Shown: positions 24,669 to 34,117, numbered from the stretch's first letter. The stretch: DNA of 64,000 bases from Rhodopseudomonas palustris (GCF_003226555.1 NZ_QKQS01000001.1:1-64000), one strand, 5' to 3'. Notes: generated by a model from the sequence alone, not told the origin. Translations and numbers: made by a program.

Positions 24669-25454
24669 GTGCAGTCAGTGATCTCGAAAACGACGGCCGC
24701 GCGGCTGCGCCGCGCCACTGAACTGGCGATCGGACCGATCCTGCTGTTCGGCGTCTGGTGGATCGCGGCGCGCGCAGGCTGGGTCAACAGGGACCTGCTG
24801 CCCTCGCCCACCGATACCCTGCGCGACACCGCGGGCGCGATCTGGTCCGGCAGCATCACCAAGGATTTCTGGTACACGATGGTGCGCGTCGCCTATTCGA
24901 TCGCGATCGCGATCGTCGCCGGCGTGCCGGTCGGCATCGTGCTCGGCGCCAAGGCGGCGGTGTATCGCTCGGTCGAGTTCATCGTCGATTTCTTCCGCTC
25001 GACTCCGGCGACCGCAATGTTTCCGCTGTTCCTGCTGCTGTTCGGCCTCGGCGATCTCGCCAAGATCGCGGTCGCGGCGTTCGCCGCCTGGTTGGTGATC
25101 GTGTTCAACGTCGCCTACGGCGTGATGAACGCACGGCAGACCCGGATCCTCGCCGCCCGTTCGATGGGCGCCTCCTCGCTCCGCATCTTCCGCGACGTGA
25201 TCTTTTTCGAGACCCTGCCGCAGACCTTCATCGGGCTGCGTACCGCGGTGTCGCTGGCGCTGGTGGTGATCATCGTCGCCGAAATGTTCATCGGCGCCAC
25301 CGACGGCATGGGCCACCGCATCATCGACGCGCAGATCTCGTACTCGCTCACCGACATGTACGGCTCGATCCTGATCGCCGGCGCGATGGGCTACGGACTC
25401 AATCTGATCCTGCTGTTTCTCGAACGCTCGATCATCCACTGGTCGGGCAAATGA
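24669..25454 (+). CDS. ABC transporter permease (nitrate/sulfonate/taurine type)
   Basis: 261 residues from a GTG with GGAG six bases upstream; ATGs at 24624 and 24627 are in frame but lack a ribosome-binding site. Six transmembrane segments are visible (GPILLFGVWWIAARAG, AYSIAIAIVAGVPVGIVLGA, TAMFPLFLLLFG, and three more). The binding-protein-dependent permease motif EAA is present as ARSMGASSLRIFRDVIFFET. SsuC/TauC family. With the binding protein and ATPase that follow it forms one importer. Confidence 0.9.
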   Translation: MQSVISKTTAARLRRATELAIGPILLFGVWWIAARAGWVNRDLLPSPTDTLRDTAGAIWSGSITKDFWYTMVRVAYSIAIAIVAGVPVGIVLGAKAAVYRSVEFIVDFFRSTPATAMFPLFLLLFGLGDLAKIAVAAFAAWLVIVFNVAYGVMNARQTRILAARSMGASSLRIFRDVIFFETLPQTFIGLRTAVSLALVVIIVAEMFIGATDGMGHRIIDAQISYSLTDMYGSILIAGAMGYGLNLILLFLERSIIHWSGK

Positions 25455-25489
25455 CCCGCTCCGCTGCCCCCGTTCACAAGGAGACAACG

Positions 25490-26482
25490 ATGTCGAAATC
25501 ACTTCTGTTCGCCGCCGCGGTGACGGCCACCCTCACCGCCGCCGGCGGCGCGCAGGCGGCCTGCGACAAGATGGACAAGGTGACGGCGGCGTGGCTGCCG
25601 ATCATGCAGACCACCGCCTACTACGTCGCGCTCGACCAGAAGCTGTTCGAGAAGGCCTGCATCGAGATCGACTCCAACAAGATGGAATCGCCGAACCAGA
25701 TCATCGACGCGCTGATCGCCGGCCGCGCCGATTTCGGACCGCCCGGCGCCGCGGCCGGCATCGCGATGATCGCGGAGTCGAAATTCCCGGGCAAGCTGAA
25801 GATCTTCGGGCTGCAGGGCGGCGGCATCAAGGTCGACCGCATCAACGACGGGCTGATCGTCAAGCCGGACAGCACCATCACGTCGTTCGCCGACCTGAAG
25901 GGCAAGACGCTCGGCCACGTCCCCGGCATCCAGTGGCGGACGATCTCCCGCCACATGGTGCGCGCCGCCGGGCTCGATCCGGACAAGGACGTCAAGCTGG
26001 TCGATCTTGCGGTCGCCATGCAGGTGCCGGCGGTGGTCGGCGGCACGGTCGACGCCACGCTGTCGCTGGAGCCGGTCGGCTCGATCGCAGTAGCGTCCGG
26101 AAAGGCCAAGCGCGCGATGACCAATCCGTGCTCGGTGGTGATCGCCGATCCGTTCTATTCCGGCGCCTCGGTGATGACCGCCAAGTTCCTGCAGGAGCGT
26201 CCCGACGTCGCCAAGCGCGTGGTCGCGGTGATCGATCAGGCCACCGACCTGGTGAATGCCGATTTCGCCAAGTACAAGGCGGTGCTGCCGCACTACACCG
26301 CGATCAAGGCCGATCAGCTCGATTTGGTGGCGCAGCCTTATCTGCGCGGGTTCAAGGAGCTCGACGACACCGATATCAAGTCATACCAGGCTCTGGTCGA
26401 CATCTTCATCAAGGAAGGCGTGATGGCCGGACCGCTGAACGTCCGCGACAAGCTGCTGTCCAAGGCGGAGCTCGGCGAATGA
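25490..26482 (+). CDS. ABC transporter substrate-binding protein (NMT1/SsuA-like)
   Basis: 330 residues with a signal peptide (MSKSLLFAAAVTATLTAAGG, cleaved near AQAA), preceded by AAGGAGACAACG. The fold is the NMT1/nitrate-sulfonate-type binding protein: KVTAAWLPIMQTTAYYVAL at the start of lobe one, ALIAGRADFGPPGAAA and LKGKTLGHVPG later. It captures the substrate in the periplasm for the adjacent permease. The ligand cannot be read. The linked nitrilase suggests an amide, nitrile or N-carbamoyl compound. Its stop overlaps the ATPase start (ATGA). Confidence 0.88.
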   Translation: MSKSLLFAAAVTATLTAAGGAQAACDKMDKVTAAWLPIMQTTAYYVALDQKLFEKACIEIDSNKMESPNQIIDALIAGRADFGPPGAAAGIAMIAESKFPGKLKIFGLQGGGIKVDRINDGLIVKPDSTITSFADLKGKTLGHVPGIQWRTISRHMVRAAGLDPDKDVKLVDLAVAMQVPAVVGGTVDATLSLEPVGSIAVASGKAKRAMTNPCSVVIADPFYSGASVMTAKFLQERPDVAKRVVAVIDQATDLVNADFAKYKAVLPHYTAIKADQLDLVAQPYLRGFKELDDTDIKSYQALVDIFIKEGVMAGPLNVRDKLLSKAELGE

Positions 26483-27312
26483 ACAGCAGCAGCGTCTTCA
26501 GGGCCCGGCCGGCCATGACCGCAGTGGACTCGTCCACGCCGTCTCCGCGGCCGGGACGGCAGGCGCTGATGACGATCCGCGGCCTGCGCAAGACCTTCAA
26601 CGACGCGGTGGTCTACGACGATTTCGAGATGGAACTGCCGCTCGGCCACTTCATCTCGATCTTCGGCCCCAACGGCTGCGGCAAGAGCACGCTGATCAAC
26701 ATGATCTCGGGCTTGATGCCGATGGACGCCGGCGAGGTGCTGTACGACGGCCAGCGCATCGCCGAGACGCGGATCTCCTACGTGTTCCAGAACTATCGCG
26801 AGGCGCTGTTTCCCTGGCTGAAGGCGATCGACAACATCCACTACCCGCTGAAGGTGATGGGCGTGCCGCGCGCCGAGCGCAACCGGCGGATCGAGAAGCT
26901 GCTGGCGGAGTTCGAGATCCGGATCGATCTGAACGCCTATCCCTACACGCTGTCGGGCGGCCAGCAGCAGACGGTGTCGATCCTGCGCGCGCTGGTCACC
27001 GAGCCGGAGGTGCTGTTCCTCGACGAGCCGTTCTCGGCGCTCGACTACGAGATGACGATGTCGATGCGCGAGCAGCTGCAGAAGATCTTCATGAAGACCA
27101 AGACCACGATGCTGCTGGTGTCGCACGACCTCGACGAGGCGATCGAACAGGCCGACAAGGTGGTGCTGCTGACCCGGCGCCCGACCAAGGTCGCCGAGAT
27201 CGTCGACATCAATCTGCCGTGGCCGCGCAATCTCGAAGTCACCACCGGCGACGCGTTCATGGCGCTGAAGCGCCACTGCCTCGATCGCTTCTGGCAGGAA
27301 GTGAAGAAATGA
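26479..27312 (+). CDS. ABC transporter ATP-binding protein
   Basis: 277 residues. Walker A GPNGCGKST, Q-loop VFQNYREALFPW, signature TLSGGQQQTVSILRAL, Walker B VLFLDEPFSALD and switch His in LVSHDLDEA are all present. It belongs to the SsuB/TauB/NrtD subfamily. A 30-residue Ser/Pro-rich tail precedes the domain. The second residue of the ABC signature arginine motif (QQQTV instead of QQQRV) departs from consensus. Start overlaps the stop of the binding-protein gene, so all three importer genes are coupled. Confidence 0.93.
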   Translation: MNSSSVFRARPAMTAVDSSTPSPRPGRQALMTIRGLRKTFNDAVVYDDFEMELPLGHFISIFGPNGCGKSTLINMISGLMPMDAGEVLYDGQRIAETRISYVFQNYREALFPWLKAIDNIHYPLKVMGVPRAERNRRIEKLLAEFEIRIDLNAYPYTLSGGQQQTVSILRALVTEPEVLFLDEPFSALDYEMTMSMREQLQKIFMKTKTTMLLVSHDLDEAIEQADKVVLLTRRPTKVAEIVDINLPWPRNLEVTTGDAFMALKRHCLDRFWQEVKK

Positions 27313-27371
27313 CGGGCACCGGCTGAGCCGGGCCCGACCACCTCGAACCATCCTACAATCTGGAGACTGAC

Positions 27372-29045
27372 ATGACGAAGCGCCGGTTTCGCGCCGCTGC
27401 GGTGCAGACACTCGCCAAGTTGGGCGATTTCGATTTCAACATCGCGCTGGCGACGGCTTACGTCGAGGACGCGGTCCGCCAGGGCGCCGAGCTGATCGTG
27501 TTCCCCGAATGCATGGACACCGGCTATCTGTTCGACTCCGCCGAGCATTGCCGCGAACTCGCCGAGACGCTGACCGACGGCCCGTTCGTCAAGGCGCTCG
27601 CCGCGCTCAGCCGCAAGCACGGTGTCTATATCGCCAGCGGCATCACCGAATGGGATCCGGCCAAGGAAAAGATCTTCAACACCGGCATCATGTTCGACCG
27701 CAACGGTGAGGTCGCCTGCCACTATCACAAGCAATTCCTCGCCACCCACGACCAGAACTGGTTCGCATTCGGCGAGCGCGGCTGCCCGGTGGTCGACACC
27801 GATCTCGGCAAGATCGGCCTGTTGATCTGCTTCGACGGTCGCATCCCCGAGATCTTCCGCGCCATGACCATGCAGGGCGCCGAAGTGATCGTCGACATGG
27901 CGAACTTCTTCGCGATGGACCAGGCCGACATGTGGGGCCCGGCGCGCGCTTACGAAAACGGCGTGTGGCTGGTCGCTGCAACCAAGGCCGGGTACGAGCG
28001 CTCGATCTACTATCCGGGCGGCAGCATGATCGTCGATCCGAAGGGACGCGTGCTGTCGAAGGTGCCTTACGACACCCACGGGATGTCGATTGCCACCATC
28101 GACCTCGACGCCGCGGCCGACAAATCGATCTACACCGCCAACGACAAGATCGCCGACCGCCGCCCCGAGACCTACGGCATCATGGCGCTGCCCTACGACA
28201 AGACGCCGGTCCATGGCGTCGCCGACCGGCCGCTGATCCCGTCGCAATCAGTCACCAAGGTGGCGGCGGTGCAGATCCACGTCACGCCGGACTGCAGCGT
28301 CGCCGAGGTGCTCGACATGGTCGACCACACCGCCAAGCTCGGCGCCAAGGTGATCACGCTGCCCGAATACGCGTTCAGCGCGCACTACATTCTGACGCCG
28401 GCGGAAGCCGCTGCGGCCGCCGACGAAGCTGCGGCGAACCTCGCGGCGGTGGCGAAGATCACCGCCCGCTACGGCTGCCTGATCGCCGTGCCGATCGTCG
28501 AACGCGCCGCGGCGGGGCTCTATGTCAACACGGTGCTGATCGGACCGGACGGCAAGGAGATCGGCCGCTATCGCAAGACGCATCTGACCGCCGAGGAACG
28601 CAGATGGGCGGTCGCTGGCCACGACTATCCGGTGTTCGAGACGCCGTTCGGGCGTATCGGCGTGATGTCGGGCTACGACGCGGTGTTTCCAGAGACCTCG
28701 CGTTGCCTCGGCATCGGTGCGGCCGATATCATCCTGTGGCCCGCGGCACTACGCGAGCCGTTCGAGCGTGAACTGCTGGCCGTTCCGCGCGCCGAGGACA
28801 ACCGCGTCGCGGTCGTGCTCGCCAACCGGGTCGACAGCCCCTACCCCGGCGGCAGCGTGGTGATCCCGCCGACCGGCTTCCCGCAATGGGACATCAACAT
28901 CGCGGCGCCGCGGGTGATGAAGCTCGGCGCGGTGATGCCCAAGCACATCGATCTGGCGGTCTGCCGACAGAAGCTGATGATCCCGAAGGTGGACATGTTT
29001 GCAAACCGGCTGGTGGAGACGTACGCTCCGATCGTCGCGGCGTAG
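27372..29045 (+). CDS. Two-domain nitrilase-superfamily amidohydrolase, second domain degenerate
   Basis: 557 residues, twice the normal nitrilase length. Residues about 6-265 form a complete carbon-nitrogen hydrolase domain with Glu46 (FPECMDTGY), Lys120 (YHKQFL) and Cys153 (LLICFDGR). Residues about 295-545 are a second domain with Glu332 (LPEYAFS) and Lys402 (YRKTH), but Gly434 stands where the nucleophilic Cys should be (VMSGYDAVFPE). Only the first can work as an ordinary nitrilase/amidase; the second may be structural or bind ligand. Sixty bases after the importer ATPase, GGAGAC before ATG. Likely cleaves the imported compound, releasing ammonia. Confidence 0.9.
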   Translation: MTKRRFRAAAVQTLAKLGDFDFNIALATAYVEDAVRQGAELIVFPECMDTGYLFDSAEHCRELAETLTDGPFVKALAALSRKHGVYIASGITEWDPAKEKIFNTGIMFDRNGEVACHYHKQFLATHDQNWFAFGERGCPVVDTDLGKIGLLICFDGRIPEIFRAMTMQGAEVIVDMANFFAMDQADMWGPARAYENGVWLVAATKAGYERSIYYPGGSMIVDPKGRVLSKVPYDTHGMSIATIDLDAAADKSIYTANDKIADRRPETYGIMALPYDKTPVHGVADRPLIPSQSVTKVAAVQIHVTPDCSVAEVLDMVDHTAKLGAKVITLPEYAFSAHYILTPAEAAAAADEAAANLAAVAKITARYGCLIAVPIVERAAAGLYVNTVLIGPDGKEIGRYRKTHLTAEERRWAVAGHDYPVFETPFGRIGVMSGYDAVFPETSRCLGIGAADIILWPAALREPFERELLAVPRAEDNRVAVVLANRVDSPYPGGSVVIPPTGFPQWDINIAAPRVMKLGAVMPKHIDLAVCRQKLMIPKVDMFANRLVETYAPIVAA

Positions 29046-29123
29046 TCCCGTTCGGTGGCTGTCCGGACACAGACGGAAGGTCGGCGCATCGGCGCCGGCC
29101 GTGCCGGGGAGACGGCGGCGGGC

Positions 29124-30071
29124 GTGGCGAAGACACAGCGCACCATCAGGTACGACTGGAACGACGTCGTCTATTTCCTCGAAGTGGCGCGGCAGCGCAG
29201 CCTGGTCCGCGCCGCCGCCAAGCTGAAAGTCGACCATACCACCGTCAGCCGCCGCGTCCGCGAACTCGAGCGCAGCCTGAATTCGACGCTGTTCAAGCGC
29301 AGCAAGTCGGGCTTCACGCTCACCGAAATCGGCATGCGGCTGCTGCAATATGCCGAAGGCATGGAAAGCCAGGCCAACTCGATCGTCGAGGCGATCGGCA
29401 CCGACACCGCCGACGCCGGCGGCGCGGTGCGGATAGCCGCGATGGAAGGGATCGGCAGCTTCTATCTGACGCGCTGCATTGCCGACTTCAACCGGATCTA
29501 TCCGTCGATCCAGATCGAGCTGATCACCGACACCCGCCTGCTCGATCTCAGCCGGCGCGAGGCCGATATCTTCGTCAGCTTCTTCCGGCCGCACGGCAAG
29601 CGGCTGTCGATCAAGAAAGTCGGCGAGTTTCGGATTTCGCTGTACGCGACCGATCGATATTTCGAGGGCAAGAGCCGGCCGCGCAGCGTCAAAGAGCTGG
29701 AGACCCACGCCTTCATCGATTTCATCGAAGACTACATCTACAGCAAGGAAAACCGCTGGCTGTCCGACGTGCTGCGACCGCCGCACACGATCTTTCGCAG
29801 CACCAGCCTGGTGGCGCAGTCGATCGCCGTCGCCGCCGGCCAAGGCATCGCGATGCTGCCCTCCTATGTGGCCGCCGGCAATGGCGAGTTCGCTCCGGTG
29901 ATGCCCGAGCTGTTCACCACCCGCGACATCTGGCTGTCGGTGCACGAAGACCTGCTGCACGTCGCGCGGATCAAGGCCGTGGTCAGCTACCTGGAAAACC
30001 GCATCGAAGCCGACAGGGTGTTTCTCAACTCGGTGCAAAATCAACGCAGCCGCCGAAAGCGGAGCGGCTGA
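29124..30071 (+). CDS. LysR-family regulator of the ABC-nitrilase cluster
   Basis: 315 residues from a GTG with GGGGAGACGG upstream; a GTG at 29055 would extend it. The N-terminal helix-turn-helix reads FLEVARQRSLVRAAAKLKVDHTTVSRRVRELERSL. The effector domain follows (GAVRIAAMEGIGSFYLTRCI, VAAGQGIAMLPSYVAA). The TT VSRRV form of the recognition helix is seen in a subgroup of proteobacterial LysR proteins. Last gene of the cluster and same direction, so it probably autoregulates with the operon through the T-N11-A box at 24580. Confidence 0.9.
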   Translation: MAKTQRTIRYDWNDVVYFLEVARQRSLVRAAAKLKVDHTTVSRRVRELERSLNSTLFKRSKSGFTLTEIGMRLLQYAEGMESQANSIVEAIGTDTADAGGAVRIAAMEGIGSFYLTRCIADFNRIYPSIQIELITDTRLLDLSRREADIFVSFFRPHGKRLSIKKVGEFRISLYATDRYFEGKSRPRSVKELETHAFIDFIEDYIYSKENRWLSDVLRPPHTIFRSTSLVAQSIAVAAGQGIAMLPSYVAAGNGEFAPVMPELFTTRDIWLSVHEDLLHVARIKAVVSYLENRIEADRVFLNSVQNQRSRRKRSG

Positions 30072-30078
30072 CCAGCGC

Positions 30079-31101
30079 TCAGCTCGCGAACGTGCCGTTG
30101 CGGTCGCTGAACAGATCGAGCGGGGTCGGCTTGCGCACTTCGGGGGTGTGCGACAGATCCGGCATCGGGGTCTGGGTCTGTGTCTGGGCCTGCGGCGGCG
30201 TGGTCCAGAGCGATTGCACGGCCGGCGACACCGGCTCGGGGCGATCACCGCCGAGGAACAGCGAGCGGAAGATCGGTTCGTTGCCGCGCTGCGTCGTGGC
30301 GGTCCTCGCGGCATCGCCGGCCTGGGCGGGCGTCACATTCCGCACGTCCGGGAAACTCGCCAGATAGGCGGCGTTGTCGACCGGCGCCGACGGCGCGGCC
30401 GAGGCCAGCGTCACCGGCAGGCCGGCGACCGACGCGATCGCGCTCTGCGTCGTCGGCGCATTGGCGGCGGCCTGGTAGCGCGATGTGAGATTGGAATACA
30501 CCTCCGAGACGCTGCGGGCATTGCCGGAGCGGTCGTAGAAGATCGACTGGTTGGCGGCAGCGGCGGACGGAAACAGCGCGGCGCCGGCGACGTTGGGCGT
30601 GTCGCTCGCCGCATTGATCAGCTTGGAGGCGCCGGCCACGCCCATGAAATGCGCCATATAGAGCTCGGCGTCGGACGGACGACGCCCGATCTCGCCGGTC
30701 AGCTTGAAGCTGTTGGATTGCGTCAGCACCCCGGCCATCGCCGACGACACCACCGGATCGTTGCGCAGATTCATGATCGCGGTGCGCGCCGACGGATCGC
30801 TGACCGAGTAGCTGCCGGAGGCCGAGCGGGTGATCGCGTCGGCATACTGGCCATAGCCGAACTGCGCGCCGGCCTCCTTCACGGTGCCGAGCCAAGTCTG
30901 GTCGATGAACTGAAACAGGCCCTGCGCCGACGAGGTGGAGGCCTGGGCGGTCGGGTTGAAGTCCGACTCCATCTTGGCGGTGGCGAGCAGATACTGAAAG
31001 CTGGTGCCGGTGGCGCCGGCAGCCTGCTTGATCGCGCCGGCGACCTTGGTCTGCGCCGGATCGACGATCCTTACCGCCGGATTTGAGACCTCAGCCGCCA
31101 T
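30079..31101 (-). CDS. Lytic transglycosylase (SLT domain)
   Basis: 340 residues. Residues about 20-85 contain the SLT goose-lysozyme-like motif LLATAKMESDFNPTAQASTSSAQGLFQFI with catalytic Glu (KMESDFNP). The rest is Ala/Ser/Pro-rich and may bind a partner. No classical signal peptide, so export would be by another route, for example the flagellar secretion apparatus. Family members cut peptidoglycan between MurNAc and GlcNAc. Start with GGAGCAGGG upstream. Divergent from the next gene, with 206 bases between. Confidence 0.85.
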   Translation of the reverse strand: MAAEVSNPAVRIVDPAQTKVAGAIKQAAGATGTSFQYLLATAKMESDFNPTAQASTSSAQGLFQFIDQTWLGTVKEAGAQFGYGQYADAITRSASGSYSVSDPSARTAIMNLRNDPVVSSAMAGVLTQSNSFKLTGEIGRRPSDAELYMAHFMGVAGASKLINAASDTPNVAGAALFPSAAAANQSIFYDRSGNARSVSEVYSNLTSRYQAAANAPTTQSAIASVAGLPVTLASAAPSAPVDNAAYLASFPDVRNVTPAQAGDAARTATTQRGNEPIFRSLFLGGDRPEPVSPAVQSLWTTPPQAQTQTQTPMPDLSHTPEVRKPTPLDLFSDRNGTFAS

Positions 31102-31307
31102 CGCCCTGCTCCGCTCCAATGCGCTCGTCGCGCGCGGAAGCGCCCACTCCACCATGCGCAACCTTGGGCGACTATGGTTAACGAGACGTTAAAACCGCGA
31201 CGCGCCAGCCGGGACGGCCTTCTCTTAACTTTGTCTTAACCGGGTAGCTGGTTCTATCTCTGGTAGTTGTCTAGAGATGTCTCCCGGCCCAGATGCGCGA
31301 GGCTGTC

Positions 31308-32015
31308 ATGACCGCGATCGCCAATTCGTCCACCGCGACATCGAGCTGGCCACAGACGACGAGTCTGGCTCCGATCGGGCAAGCCGGATCGAGCACCAAC
31401 GGCTCCGCAGTACCGACCACCCCGTCGACAGCCGCGGCCACCGACAAGGTGCAACTGTCCGATCGCGCCAAGGCGATCCTCGACAAGGCCAATGCCGACA
31501 AGGCGGCCACCGCCAATCTCTCGTTGTCGTTCGACGAGATGCTGCAGCAGCGCACCGATGCCTTGACCACCAAGCTCACGGACGCGTTCAAAAAAATGAA
31601 CGTCAATCTCGACGACGCCGTCCGGCTCCAGGTCGACAAGTTCGGCAAGGTCACCGCCGAAGGGCCGTGGAAAGAGAAGATCGAGAAGTACTTCGCCGAC
31701 AATCCTGAGGCTGCCAAGGAACTGAAAGAGATCGCCGGGCTGAATGCGCTGAAGGCGGCCAACGCCGCGCTCGAGCTCTACAACAAGGAAAAGGGCGCCA
31801 GCGCGCCGGGCAGCAAGCAGCAGCAAAGCGCCTGGACCGCCTACAACATCCGCTCGATGAACATTCAGACCCTGTCCGGCGTGATCAGCCTGAAGGACGG
31901 AGAAATGCGCTCGGCTGCGATGGACTACATCGACAGCATCGCCGACCCGACCGGCGCGAAGGCCGGTCCCGACCCGGTGCAGCAGCAGCGCGAGATCGCC
32001 AGGCGGTTGGCCTGA
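31308..32015 (+). CDS. Hypothetical protein, helical, Ala/Lys-rich
   Basis: 235 residues. The N-terminal 45 residues are Ser/Thr-rich and disordered, followed by VQLSDRAKAILDKANADKAA and long helices (FDEMLQQRTDALTTKLTDAF, ALKAANAALELYNKEKG). The VxLSxxA start of the helical part resembles alphaproteobacterial proteins of the flagellar or secretion setting. It lies next to the transglycosylase gene but no domain can be named. GAGGCTG before the chosen ATG. Confidence 0.7.
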   Translation: MTAIANSSTATSSWPQTTSLAPIGQAGSSTNGSAVPTTPSTAAATDKVQLSDRAKAILDKANADKAATANLSLSFDEMLQQRTDALTTKLTDAFKKMNVNLDDAVRLQVDKFGKVTAEGPWKEKIEKYFADNPEAAKELKEIAGLNALKAANAALELYNKEKGASAPGSKQQQSAWTAYNIRSMNIQTLSGVISLKDGEMRSAAMDYIDSIADPTGAKAGPDPVQQQREIARRLA

Positions 32016-32024
32016 CCCACCCGG

Positions 32025-32480
32025 CTATTTGCCGTAGACCTTGTCCGGATCGAATTTGCGCTCGGCGTCGGTCTCGATCAGCACCGGCGCGCCGTCGCCG
32101 CCACGATCGATACGGCGATAGAAGCAGGAGTGGCGACCGGTGTGACAGGCGGCGCCACCGGTCTGATCGACCTTGATCCACACCGCATCCTGGTCGCAGT
32201 CGACCCGCATCTCCAGCACCTTCTGGACGTGACCGGAGGTCTCGCCCTTCTTCCACAGCCGCTTGCGCGAGCGGCTGTAGTACCAAGCCTCTCCGGTCTG
32301 GATGGTGCGGTCGAGCGCTTCGTCGTTCATGAACGCGACCATCAGCACGTCGCCGGACCGCGCATCGGTGGCGACGCAGGTGACGAGCCCGTGCGAATCG
32401 AATTTCGGGCGCAGCACAACGCCTTCCTCGATGTCGTCGGGTGCAACGGGTGAAGTTGTTGAACGCGTTTCGCTGGACAC
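32025..32480 (-). CDS. hisI: Phosphoribosyl-AMP cyclohydrolase
   Basis: 151 residues, monofunctional HisI. Opens the adenine ring of PR-AMP in histidine synthesis. The conserved blocks are visible: TGEAWYYSRSRKRLWKKGET, the VDCDQDAVW metal site and the CHTGRHSCFYR segment. About 20 extra N-terminal residues before the conserved VVLRPKFDSHG. Only 28 bases upstream of it ends folE, so hisI and folE are probably one operon. Confidence 0.93.
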   Translation of the reverse strand: MSSETRSTTSPVAPDDIEEGVVLRPKFDSHGLVTCVATDARSGDVLMVAFMNDEALDRTIQTGEAWYYSRSRKRLWKKGETSGHVQKVLEMRVDCDQDAVWIKVDQTGGAACHTGRHSCFYRRIDRGGDGAPVLIETDAERKFDPDKVYGK

Positions 32481-32508
32481 GATTGAATTGCCTTGCCGGA
32501 CTCGGGCG

Positions 32509-33198
32509 TTAGCCGCGGTCCTTGACCATCGTCATGAACCGCGCCTGCTCCGCCGGATTGTCGCGGAACACACCGGTGTAGCGGCTGGTGAAGGTGCTTG
32601 CGCCCTTCTTGGCGATGCCGCGCACCGACATGCAGGTGTGCTCGGCTTCGATCAGGACGGCGACGCCGCGCGGCTTCAGCACCTCGTCGATCGCGGCGGC
32701 GATCTGCGCGGTGAGATGCTCCTGGGTCTGCAGCCGGCGGCCGAAAATATCGACCAGCCGCGCCAGCTTGGACAAACCGACCACGCGCTCCACCGGCGTA
32801 TAGGCGATGTGCGCCTTGCCGTAGAACGGCATCACATGGTGCTCGCAATGCGAAGTGAAGCTGATGTTGCGGACCAGCACGAAGTCGTCGTAGCCGGCGG
32901 TCTCGCCGAAGGTGCGCTCCAGCACCTCCTTCGGGCACTGGTGATAGCCCTGGAACAGTTCGTCATAGGCTTCCACCACCCGGCGCGGGGTGTCGAGCAG
33001 GCCCTCGCGCTCGGTGTTCTCGCCGATATAGGACAGCAGCGTCTTCACCGCGGCCTCGGCTTCGGCGCGCGACGGGCGCGGCTGATCGGGCTGCACCGCG
33101 ACCTCGAGGAACTCGGACGGATCGAGTTCGGCGGGCTGGAATTCCGGGCGGCCTTCGGCCGGCTTGGTGCCGCGGATCGGCTTGATTTTGGCGTCCAT
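32509..33198 (-). CDS. folE: GTP cyclohydrolase I
   Basis: 229 residues. Converts GTP to dihydroneopterin triphosphate, the first step to folate and pterins. The motifs are [19 protein letters not shown], with Cys and His ligands for zinc, and [11 protein letters not shown]. Helical N-terminal [15 protein letters not shown] 40-residue Pro/Glu-rich extension precedes the domain. ATG 33198 with GGAGAAG upstream. Divergent from the NifU-like gene, with 266 bases between. Confidence 0.95.
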   Translation of the reverse strand: MDAKIKPIRGTKPAEGRPEFQPAELDPSEFLEVAVQPDQPRPSRAEAEAAVKTLLSYIGENTEREGLLDTPRRVVEAYDELFQGYHQCPKEVLERTFGETAGYDDFVLVRNISFTSHCEHHVMPFYGKAHIAYTPVERVVGLSKLARLVDIFGRRLQTQEHLTAQIAAAIDEVLKPRGVAVLIEAEHTCMSVRGIAKKGASTFTSRYTGVFRDNPAEQARFMTMVKDRG

Positions 33199-33464
33199 CT
33201 TCTCTCCGTTCGACCGGCCTTCGAGGGCCGGATGTGTCACCGGGCAGACGGGCGGACAACAGCCGGTCGTCTTGATCCCTTCGGCGAGCCTCGCCGGCCA
33301 AATGCTTGACCGATCTCGGCTCGCAACCTCCACGCGGCGCAATCTGCCGCACGGCGAGGCTTCATTTCGAAAGCCGCGCTTCCTATATAAGACGACAAGC
33401 CGGAACCGCCAAGGTCGCCGCCCCGGGCGACCAGTGGCCAGAGCGCCCGCACGGAATTCGCCGC

Positions 33465-33917
33465 ATGCTCAACGACGTCTACAACAACCGCATCATCGAA
33501 CTGGCCGGTAATATTCCGCGGATCGGACGATTGCAGCAGCCCGATGCCAGCGCCACCGCGCATTCCAAACTATGCGGCTCCACGGTGACGATCGACTTGA
33601 AGATGGACGGCGACACCGTCACCGACTTCGCCCACATCGTCAAAGCCTGCGCGCTCGGCCAGGCCTCCTCCTCGATCATGGCGAGCCATGTGGTCGGCTC
33701 GACTGCGAGCGAACTCAAAGCGTTGCGCGAGACCGTGCGCAAGATGCTGAAGGAGAACGGCGCCCCGCCCGACGGCAAATGGGCCGACGTCGCGATGCTC
33801 GAGCCGGTCCGCGACTACAAGGCCCGCCACGCCTCAACGCTGTTGACCTTCGACGCCGTGGTCGACGCCATCGACCAGATCGAAGCCGAGCGCGACGGCG
33901 CCAAAGCGACAGCGTAA
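33465..33917 (+). CDS. NifU/IscU-like iron-sulfur scaffold protein
   Basis: 150 residues beginning [20 protein letters not shown]. It has the N-terminal scaffold fold with two conserved cysteines, [11 protein letters not shown] and [12 protein letters not shown]. The third ligand of true IscU (HC in the C-terminal half) is replaced: [12 protein letters not shown] has Ala at that place. Such shortened scaffolds are widespread in alphaproteobacteria and are annotated as iron-sulfur assembly scaffolds, but their function is less certain. No suf or isc genes adjoin. Confidence 0.8.
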   Translation: MLNDVYNNRIIELAGNIPRIGRLQQPDASATAHSKLCGSTVTIDLKMDGDTVTDFAHIVKACALGQASSSIMASHVVGSTASELKALRETVRKMLKENGAPPDGKWADVAMLEPVRDYKARHASTLLTFDAVVDAIDQIEAERDGAKATA

Positions 33918-33934
33918 GCCCGCCCCCTCCACGA

Positions 33935-34107
33935 GTCATTCCGGGGCACGCGCGGAGCGCGGGAACCCGGAATCTCGACGTTCGAAAACCAATGCGCAAC
34001 AATCTCGGGATTCCGGGTTCGCGCTTCGCGCGCCCCGGAATGACGTGCTGGTTAGTCTAATCTCGGGATTCCGGGTTCGCTCGCTGGCGCGAGCGCCCCG
34101 GAAGGAC
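33935..34107. repeat. Three type-C hairpins
   Basis: Copies at 33935-33976 (GTCATTCCGGGGC first), 34007-34044 and 34065-34107 (both GATTCCGGGTTCG first). The last has GAAGGAC where the others have GAATGAC. They fill the space between the convergent scaffold gene and the COG3904-like gene. Confidence 0.72.
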
Positions 34108-34117
34108 GGGCCCTGAG

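Noticed and set aside
24758-25490. A start for the binding-protein-sized frame inside the permease gene
   Set aside because: The long frame overlaps the permease in another frame; the signal peptide and ribosome-binding site at 25490 mark the true start.
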